From NCBI GenBank assembly GCA_963210315.1, contig OY723318.1, positions 1,426,001 to 1,490,000 on the forward strand: DNA of 64,000 bases, given 5' to 3'. The translations under genes were made by a program, and so were the position numbers. Shown here piece by piece: positions 53,483-61,142 of this stretch. The notes under the pieces are model-generated. The model made no database searches, was not told where the DNA came from, and saw only the letters and a program-made list of their open reading frames with translations. The first letter of the stretch is position 1. Every line of letters begins with the position of its first letter. Origin of the DNA: Rhynchopus euleeides. Lineage: Eukaryota > Euglenozoa > Diplonemea > Diplonemida > Diplonemidae.

Positions 53483-54140
53483 ATTTTAGGGCAACGAATG
53501 GGCTCAAAATTCATAAATTCCTTTGAAAACGGGCCCAAATGACCAAAATAGCCCCCCCCCCCCCCCAAAAAAAAAATTCGAAAAGGTCCCCCCCGCAGAA
53601 TTTCTCAGAATTTTCCAGATTTCTCAGATTTTCCAGAATTTTCCAGATTTTCTCAGATTTTTCAGATTTTGGCATTCTGGCCCGGATTTTTTGCAGAAAT
53701 ATTTCGATGAGCCATTTTAGGGCTCAAAATGGGCTCAAAATTCAAAAATTCCTTTGAAAATGGGTCCAAATGTCCAAAATAGGCCCACCCCAAAAAAAAT
53801 TCGAAAAGGTCCCCCCCACAGATTTTCCAGATTTCTGACAGAATTTCTCAGAATTTTCCAGATTTCTCAGATTTTCCAGAATTCTGAGAAATCTGGAAAA
53901 ATCTGGAAAAATCTGGAAAAATCTGGAAAAATCTGGAAAAATCTGTCCAGAATCTGGCCAGATTTTTTCCAGAATTCTCAGATTTTTCCAGATTTCTCAG
54001 AATTTCCAGAATTCTGAAAATTCTGGAAAAATCTGTCCAGAATCTGGACAGATTTTCTCAGATTTTGAAAATTCTGAAAAATCTGAAATCCCCAGAATCT
54101 GCCAGAATCTGTGAAATTCTGGCAGAATTCTGTCAAACCA
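53483..54140. repeat. Duplicated module and AATTCTGAG/CCAGATTTT simple sequence
   Basis: 53483-53600 and 53712-53830 are copies of one module (CATTTTAGGG, CTTTGAAAA, ATTCGAAAAGGTCCCCCC). 53830-54140 is dominated by inverted AGAATTCTGAGAAATCTGG strings; similar text is at 50385-50520. Confidence 0.75.
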
Positions 54141-54144
54141 TGAT

Positions 54145-54785
54145 GATTATCGCGAAAAAAAAGTGGCATTATCGCGAAGAAAAAAGTGGCACCCAAAAAA
54201 GTGGCATTATCGCGAAAAAAAGTGGCATTATCGCAAATGCCACCTAAACTATCCAGTCCGCACAGGCCCCCCCCCCAGCCGTAGGCCAGGGGGTCCACAG
54301 GGCCCCCCCAAGCCAGGGCTCAGGGGGGGCCCAGGGGGCTTTGGCCAGGCCACAGGGGCACAGGCCAAAAAAGTGGTACTGAAAAAGTGGCATTATCGCG
54401 AAAAAAAAGTGGCATTATCGCAAATGCCACCTAAACTATCCAGTACACACAGGCCCCCCCCCAGCCGTAGGCCAGGGGGGCCCCCCAGACCCCCCCTAAG
54501 CAGTGCTCAGGGGGGGCAGGGGGGGTCAGCACACAGGCCCCCCACTCAGGGGGGGCCTTGGCCGGGCGAAAAAGTGGTACTGAAAAAGTGGCATTATCGC
54601 GAAAAAAAAGTGGCATTATCACAAATGCCACCTAAACGATCCAGTACACACAGGCCCCCCCCCCCAGCCGTAGGCCAGGGGGTCCCCCCAGACCCCCCCT
54701 GAGCAGTGCTCAGGTTCAGGCAGGGGGGGTCAGCACACAGGCCCCCCACTCAGGGGGGGCCTTTGGCCGGGCGAAAAAGTGGTAC
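54145..54785 (+). repeat. Three ~180-bp modules with AAGTGGCATTATCGCG
   Basis: Each module: AAGTGGCATTATCGCG repeats, GCCACCTAAAC(T/G)ATCCAGT, then CCCCCCCCAGCCGTAGGCCA. Nearly identical to 16790-17375. Confidence 0.85.
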
Positions 54786-55519
54786 TGAACCCCTCCCCCA
54801 GCTGGGGGCTAAAGGGGGGGTCCTCGGGCTGATCCCGGGGGTTTGCGATAGGCAACCTCGTGCCGGGACCTGTCATAGACTTATGCTATTCGAGGGACCA
54901 GCTACTAGGCTCCGTGGTCAAATTTGTTTGAAAAGGCCTTGACCAAAGGCAAATGAAACTTTCGCCCCCCCAAGGATCGCACCACTTCATCTCAGGACTT
55001 CCCTCCCACACTCCCACACGTGATTCGCCCCCTCAGAGCCAGACTACTGTTTCAGAACTGTACACCCCTCTCCACACGTCCACTGGCTCCCCCGCTGAAT
55101 GCGACGAACAGTGCGACATGCCAAACCTCCCCTTATAGAGTTTTAACGGCGCCGCGTTGTTGACGGTGGGGTAAACAGAGCCCAGGCGGGTATTACCTAC
55201 CGCTTTGTATGCCTTGCTTAGGGTGTCCCCTTTTCACCAGTCAACATGCGTGCATGCCTCCGTCCTAGGTCACCAATGATCGTGCCTCAATAAAGTGTAC
55301 AGTTCCTTCCCAGTAGCCCTTCCGTTCTGCGAGTCCGAATCACGCAGTCCCTCGAATCCATGGTGCTTTCCAGAAAATTCAGAAACCCACCCACAGTCAA
55401 AGTTGAAAGGGGGCCGTGACCAGAGGCTATAAACGTTTAAAAGTCTTTCGCAAGCCGAAGTCGTACGACAGACCACGGGAATGTCAGAAAACAGCAGACG
55501 GGTTTGACCCCGCTGCTGC
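54786..55519 (+). repeat. ~700-bp block nearly identical to 17382-18117
   Basis: Only a few single-base differences and a short indel separate this from the 17.4-18.1 kb copy, so the two are recent copies of one another. It contains the conserved islands listed for 50575-51225. Confidence 0.88.
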
Positions 55520-55715
55520 TCCTCGACATCAGATAATGCCACTTTTTTTCGCGATAATGCCACTTTTTTGGGTGCCACTTTTTTCTTCGCGATAATGCCA
55601 CTTTTTTTTCGCGATAATTTATGGTGCCCCTGACGACCCCATATTGCGTAGTTTGTGCGTAGTGAAAAGGGGGGGGGGGGTCTCATTTTTTGATTTACTC
55701 AGCCATTCTCTGTCT

Positions 55716-56343
55716 CTATGCCGGGACCCCAAACTCAAGGAGTTCTTGCTGTTCCGGGGTCAGTGAGGGTGCAGGCGCTTCAGGTGCTGCAGGTGCTGCA
55801 GGTTCTTCAGGTGCTGCAGCGCTGGCAGCCTTCGGTGCGGGTTTCGACGCAGTCTTTGCAGGTCTCTTTGGGGGTGCCCTTTGGCGCGGTGCCTGCTTCA
55901 GCTCGTCGGGTGGAAGCATCAACGCATCATTAAGCGGTGCCTGCTTCAGCTCCTCCGGGTGGAAGCGTCAACGCATCATTAAGGAAGAAGGAAGCACAGT
56001 TGCTACGCTTTTTTGCAGCTGCAGGAAACGACACCATACCCAACAACAATCCCCAGACCGTCGAGGGAGAGTGGGCGCCTGGATCCCGTGACACAGATCT
56101 CTAGTGCCGTTGTGATCCCCTCGGATAACGTCTCCTGGACGTTGTCAGCGGAGGTTGCCTGTGTGGCGGTGACCTCCGTATACCCCGCGGGATCCAGTGC
56201 CAGTAGCGCCTTCTTCAGCTTTTCGTCGACCCCTCGGCCGACGCTCTCCTTGATGTCAAGGGCCACCTTCAGGGTGGCACCTCGCAGCGCCCTGAAGGCT
56301 GTGATCGTATCATCATTCACAATCTCGAGGGTGTTCTACGCGG
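55716..56343 (-). CDS. Doubtful reverse-strand gene of unknown function inside the 6.4-kb element
   Basis: Two ORFs on the reverse strand, 56320-56003 (VNDDTITAFRALRGATLKVA..., 105 aa) and 55922-55716 (LPPDELKQAPRQRAPPKRPA..., 68 aa, Ala/Pro-rich C end), are separated by a 49-bp tandem duplication and stop codons. The first looks like a folded helical protein, the second like a disordered tail; together they could be one decayed gene or one with an intron. The reading upstream (NTLEIVNDD) begins just after a TAG. No family recognised. It is the only coding-like stretch in the element and could be the remnant of its own gene. Confidence 0.35.
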
Positions 56344-56714
56344 CTCCTGGAACTCACTTCCTTCTCAGGTGTTTCTGGGCATGGGGCAACCTTGCCCAGG
56401 TGTTTCTGGAGTCCCGCCCCACATGTCGTGCGTTCTTTCGTACGGTGTATAGTGAGTTCTGGCAATAATTTTTTGCTCGGTCAGCGCAGTGCCTCCAGTC
56501 CTGTCTCAGTAGCCACACAGAAAGGGGGACCAAAAAAAACTGGGGGGGGACCAAAAAGCGAGACCCCCCCCCCAGATTGCGTAGTTTGTGCGTAGTGAAA
56601 AAGGGGTAAATCAGGGGCACCAGATAATGCCACTTTTTTTCCGCGAAAATGCCACTTTTTGAAAAGTGGCATTATCGCGAAACTTTCAAAAAAAACAGGG
56701 CATTATCGTAAATA

Positions 56715-57760
56715 TCCCCTTTTTCTTCTTCTACTGCACTTCCCCCTTCTTGTGGCCTTCATCCAAAGATGAGGCACCACGCACAAACAAGCTTTTAGAG
56801 ATGTGCGGCGTTTCGTAGTTTTTGAGAGAAAACACACACACAGCTAGATTCTGTTCACACGCACGGGAAAATATATGACAGTTAGGGGTACGCTCTGTGT
56901 CACACTGTGTGTGGGCCACCGGGTTGATCACCGGGGGTGAGCAACCGAGTTTTGGCGCACAAACAACTGCCTTGTCAAGCTGGACACCTTCGACAGTTCT
57001 TCAAGGGTTGGAGCAAAAACAAGCGGCTACTCAAGGGGTTGTATCCCCATCACCTGTGACAGTGACCACCCCTGAATCTTTTTAGATGGGACATGCCACA
57101 AAACACGATCCAACCACAAAGGAGCGAGAGGGATTTGCCAGCACTTGTGCTGCGCGCCGTGCAGAGGAGGAGAAGTGTGGTGGTTCGGGGCCCATGCCAG
57201 TTTTGCACTTTCAGTTTCCTGCAATCTAGAGATTATATATCCGTTCAGACTCAGTGTGTCAGTGAGGCGTGTGAGTGTTGTGCATGATTCAGTGCTTCTC
57301 ACAGCCCCGTGCATTCTAGAGCATGGGGGGCGTGCGTGTCAGGTGTGCACCTCTGCGTACACCCCTTCATGGGGCTTGGCAACGCACAGCGGAGGGTGTC
57401 AGTGAGTGAGGCCTAATGCGAACATGTTTTGTGCACTGTGTGTGCGACGCAACGCAACGCACACGGCATGACGCATGCAGCATTCGATCAGCAAAGGGCA
57501 TCTCTGGTCTCAGCACATCCTCACACACACGAGGGGGGCACAGCAGCGTTGCGCACAGAGGAGACACACAGCACCACCACCACCCCCTCTCCTCCTCCTC
57601 CCCCGACCCGACCCGCATCATTTTGCCGTGTTTTGATTGAGAGGTTCTGCAACACATCGGCACACGCCACGCTGCACCGCACTTTCTGTCACTGCGCTCC
57701 ACCCTCCGCCCCCCATCCCCCGCCAGACGAGCCCGTCTCCCCCCTCAAGTCCTTTTCACG
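56715..57760. other. Intergenic region before the 101-aa gene
   Basis: No supported ORF. A copy of GTTTTGGCGCACAAACAACT lies near 56951. A pyrimidine-rich stretch ends with CCCCGCCAG at 57718-57726, a probable splice acceptor 34 nt upstream of the next ATG. Confidence 0.45.
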
Positions 57761-58186
57761 ATGGGTGCGTTTCGTCTTGCGGTGTACCAGGAGTTTGCGT
57801 CGAAGGACCTCCTGGCCAAGCTGCCCGATTTCGTTGTGGCGGACGTTGCGGCACAGCCGTGGTCCATCGCGGAGGAGAAGCGTTCCGATGAGGCCAAGCT
57901 GCTGCTGACGAACAACGCGAAGCTGATGTTCGACCCCGCGACCGAGACGGCAGAGGTTGAGAAGGCTGTGGCAGCCCTGACCGGCCTGGGCTTCAAGGAG
58001 GTCGAGCGCTTCCCCACAACCAGCACCGGTATGCAGCTGCAAGGGGAGGGGGGGTGGGGGGAGGAGAGGTGCCGCCCTTGCGTTGGTGTGCGATATCCAC
58101 AGCAAAAAACCACCGCCCACCCCAAACCCCACCACCCCCACCAAACAGGTCACCAGATGAAGGACCGCATTGTGTTCTCCCTCTAG
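57761..58186 (+). CDS. 101-aa protein of unknown function, two exons
   Basis: Exon 1 57761-58028, intron 58029-58148 (120 nt, GTATGC...AACAG, with C/A-rich 3' part), exon 2 58149-58186. Joining gives ...FPTTSTGHQMKDRIVFSL, 101 aa; unspliced, the same frame reads through Gly/Pro/His-rich junk, which supports the intron. The protein starts MGAFRLAVYQEFASKDLLAK and is mostly helical, with no TM segment or signal peptide and no motif I recognise. Size, compactness and high-quality start context (34 nt after a pyrimidine-AG) argue for a real, well-expressed gene, perhaps a subunit of a larger complex (inference). Confidence 0.7.
   Translation: MGAFRLAVYQEFASKDLLAKLPDFVVADVAAQPWSIAEEKRSDEAKLLLTNNAKLMFDPATETAEVEKAVAALTGLGFKEVERFPTTSTGMQLQGEGGWGEERCRPCVGVRYPQQKTTAHPKPHHPHQTGHQMKDRIVFSL
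58029..58148 (+). other. Spliceosomal intron
   Basis: GT at 58029-58030 (GTATGC) and AG at 58147-58148. The reading frame is open through it but its composition changes sharply (G-rich then C/A-rich). Confidence 0.75.
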
Positions 58187-58891
58187 GTTGCCATGCCCGC
58201 GGTTGAGCTGTGTGCGGAGGAGGGGGTCAGTCAGGGTGGCCGAATGAAAGCCCTCTCTCTCTCTCTCTCCCTCTCTGAGGCGTGCGCCTCCACTGTGGCG
58301 CCATGCAGGCATGTCACGCACATTTCGCACCCGCCCCATGGCATTGCACCGTGGCATGGCGAAGGTGTTAGTGTTGGCTACAGTGGGCGTGGGTAGGGTG
58401 TGTGTGACACAGTCGGGATCGCATCAGCAGAGCAGGCACAGCTGTTGCTGCTCTCCGCTATGACAAGAGTGATTCATGTGTGGGGGGGAGTGGGGGACGG
58501 GGTGTGTGTGTGTGTGGGGTGGTGGTGGTGGTGTGGTTGGGGCGAAACGGAGGCGTGGGCAGCAAGGACGCCCTCCCCGAATGGAAAAAAATCTGAAGAA
58601 GCGGTTTCTGCACTATTTATCTAACCCAACAAACCAGCCCCCCCCAAACCCCGCTCTCTCGCAGACGTGCTTCTGGATTTCCTCGGGGGTGTTTTTTTTG
58701 GGCGCTGCTGTTCTGTCTTTATGTCCCCCCCCCCTCCCCTCATCTTCTTGTTGCCCACCCAACAAACAGAAACAAAAGAAGAAAAAAACACGTGACGTAA
58801 ATCGGAGGGTTGGGGGGTGATCACAAACACCGTGGCCGAGCCGGGGGTTTTGACCAGGCGGCTGACCCGACAGTCCAAAAGTCACCTTTTT
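58187..58891. other. Intergenic, no gene seen
   Basis: (CT)n at 58253-58276, GT/GGT-rich tract 58470-58540. No supported ORF. Confidence 0.4.
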
Positions 58892-59000
58892 GGGGGTCTT
58901 CGCTACGGGGTGATTGTCAGTGCATTTTTGGTGCATTTCTTGTTGAATTAGCTGAAAACTGACGAAGACTGACGAAGGATAACGACCAGCGAAGACCCCC
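58892..59000 (+). mobile_element. MITE-2 copy b
   Basis: 109 bp, GGGGGTCTTCGCTACGGG...CCAGCGAAGACCCCC. About 80 percent like copy a with the same TGACGAAGA(C/T)TGACGAAG core. Flanks (TTT and AAA) do not give a clear direct duplication. Confidence 0.75.
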
Positions 59001-59836
59001 AAAGGGGGGGGGGGGTAGCAGCTCCTGTTGCCTTGCCCCCCCCCCCCCCTGGTCACTACGAGGACCAGGTCACTGACCCAGGGAGGGACAGGCCTGGTCA
59101 AAATCCTGACGAGGCTACCTTCTCCACACAAAAAAGGACGAGGGAGTTGGCTAGCTGTTTGCTGGATTATTGTCGCACAAACAAACAGCCCGGCCTTTCT
59201 TTGGGGCAGGGGAGGGCCCTGGCGGGGGGGAGGGGGGATGGAGCCCCACGACGCGGGGGGAGCCCTGCTACACCCGGACTTGCCTGGGTGTGGTGAGTAT
59301 TCAATGCCACGTGCCCCCTTCCCCCCCCGCCCCCCTCTTCTTCTGCCTGCTACTGCCGCACATCATTGGCAGTTCCTAGCCCAGAGGCACACGCCCCTCA
59401 CCCGTCGGGTGACGGACACGTCATGTCCCCAGATCCCCCCCCTGTGTGCTGCGTGGGCCTGTGTGATATGTGGCTATTGTTTGGAAGGCGGGCGCTGGAG
59501 CGCGGCCTGGGCCAAAAATAGAGGGGGATGAGGTCCAAACCTATAGGCGGAAGCGTGCACCTCACTGCACCGCTCCCCCCTCGCCCCCCCCCCCCCCTCC
59601 CGAGTGAAGGGTGATCATTCTTGTGATCCCTTCAGCTTCGACTTCACTACCCCCCACCCCCTCGCCCCCCCTCACGTAAAAGCGAGGAGGGTTAAGGAGG
59701 GGGAAGCAGCCCATACACATAACTAGCCTCATCACTCAGCCACCCCTGGGCCGATTTTGACGAACCACCACCAACACCACCAACCCTACCCCCTTCCCTC
59801 CCCAGGCCCCGCCCCCTCCTCAGGCTCCGCCTGGCG
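59001..59836. other. Intergenic region before the GGCT-like gene
   Basis: C/G runs, no supported ORF. Acceptor-like CTTCCCTCCCCAG at 59793-59805 and a second AG at 59822-59823 lie 13-32 nt upstream of the next ATG. Confidence 0.45.
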
Positions 59837-60595
59837 ATGGCTGTCCGCGGGGCTGGGGTTGCGCCGCTGCAGCAGCGGATGCAGCGTGCCACCGGATACC
59901 CGTACCCGCGCCCAGAGGGCAGCTTCCTCTACGACTGCGCCACGGGGGAGGCCCTGCCCCTGCCGGACTGGAAGGAGTGGGCTGCGGGCGACGGGTCGCG
60001 GCGCACCTGGGTGCTGGCGTGCGGGAGTAACGCGGCGCCCCAGCAGCTTGCGAGGAAATTCCCCGCCGATGCCTTCTCAGGGCAGCGCATCCCTGTCGTG
60101 TCCTGCACGCTGCGGGGCTTCGACACCGTCTACAGCGCGGGCGTGACGGGGTACGGCAGCATCCCAGCAACGCTGCTCCCCAGCGAAGGGGCACTCCGCC
60201 TCCACGCCACCTTCCTGACGGAGGAGCAGCTGGATCGCATGCATGCGACGGAGGGGGGTTACCACTATGTGCTGCTGCACAGTCTCCACCTCACGCTCCC
60301 CAACGGCGAGGTGCTGCGCGAGGCACACACATACACGCATAAGAGCGGGGCGCTGCTGCGTGATGGCAGCGCTGTCGCGCTGCGGGAGATATCCTGTGAT
60401 GGGCGTGTGCTGCAGCAGGCGGGGCAGACGGAGGTGCTAGGCCATGTCGCAAGCCTTCTGCAGCTGTCAGGTGCGGAGGAGCTGGTGCGTGTGGCGACAG
60501 AGGATGCTGCGGCAAGGAGTGAGTTCAACGCGGTTCTGAAAAGGGGCGGGCGGCAGGTTGATGAGAGGCTGTTTACCCTGGTGCGGGGTTGCTGA
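59837..60595 (+). CDS. Gamma-glutamylcyclotransferase-fold (AIG2/GGCT-like) protein
   Basis: 252 aa. The fold signature is present: WVLACGSNAAPQQLAR (58-73, the Y/C-GSN phosphate-loop-like motif), GYGSIPATLLPSEG (105-118), LHATFLTEEQLDRMHATEGGYH (122-143), with Glu139 in the position of the catalytic Glu of GGCT (LDxxEG). GGCT releases 5-oxoproline from gamma-glutamyl peptides; relatives act in other gamma-glutamyl chemistry, so the substrate is uncertain. The N-terminal 55 residues and C-terminal 70 are outside the usual domain (family core about 120-150 aa). ATG 59837 lies 13 nt after AG 59822-59823, a very short leader consistent with trans-splicing. No intron. Confidence 0.72.
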   Translation: MAVRGAGVAPLQQRMQRATGYPYPRPEGSFLYDCATGEALPLPDWKEWAAGDGSRRTWVLACGSNAAPQQLARKFPADAFSGQRIPVVSCTLRGFDTVYSAGVTGYGSIPATLLPSEGALRLHATFLTEEQLDRMHATEGGYHYVLLHSLHLTLPNGEVLREAHTYTHKSGALLRDGSAVALREISCDGRVLQQAGQTEVLGHVASLLQLSGAEELVRVATEDAAARSEFNAVLKRGGRQVDERLFTLVRGC

Positions 60596-61142
60596 GGAGG
60601 GGGGGGGGTGGTGGCGGCCTTGCCCCCCTCTAGCATTTATATTGTTGGGTAAGAAGATTCGGTGGGACGTTATGTGGGTTTCAGGTGGGGGGGGCGCGGT
60701 GGGGGGGGGGGGGCGGTAGATATTTTAGTTGCTGTTGTGGAAACTCTTCTGTAGCCTCATGCAATGAAGGAGGAAATGGAACACAGAGAACGCAGGTCCG
60801 ATTTGAGCTTACGGCACGCGGTAGTGCCGTAATTGCAGAGCCACATCTCACCTCATCACAGGTCGAGGTGTGTGCGTTTCACCACAGCCTCTCCTCCCCA
60901 TTCCCCCGTGTTCAGTGACATGTGTCGATAGTGTTCCATTTTGTTGCCGCTTGATAGCTTCGACACAGACCGATTGCAAAGAACCCACCCCCCCCCTCCC
61001 CACGCTGACCCAACGACGGACAACGTGCGTCCCTACGGGTGGCAAACACAACCGACCTTGCTTTGTTTATTTGACTTTGCGCAGATCCGCACCAACCTTC
61101 ATCAGGCACGTGAGGTTTGTTCACCCGGGTTTGGCAGGCAAG
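60596..61142. other. 5' region of the adenylate cyclase gene with leader repeat
   Basis: Pyrimidine tract and AG at 60914-60915, further AGs up to 60970. 61030-61138 is the leader repeat (CACCAACCTTCATCAGGCA, GAGGTTTGTTCACCCGGGTT) seen also at 36.8-37.05 and 52.3 kb. No separate gene. Confidence 0.5.

Larger units (their letters stand above)
50271..56714. mobile_element. 6.4-kb element, ends TATTTACGATAATGCCC
   Basis: The left end TATTTACGATAATGCCCTG plus GAAAGTTTCGCGATAATGCC (50271 on) is mirrored at 56620-56714, about 80-90 bp complementary. Inside are AAGTGGCATTATCGCG modules, two copies of the ~650-bp block (50575-51225 diverged, 54850-55519), AATTCTGAG-type simple sequence, MITE-2 and one doubtful reverse gene. 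A truncated relative lies at 16691-18117. No transposase recognised; target duplication not evident. Confidence 0.72.
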
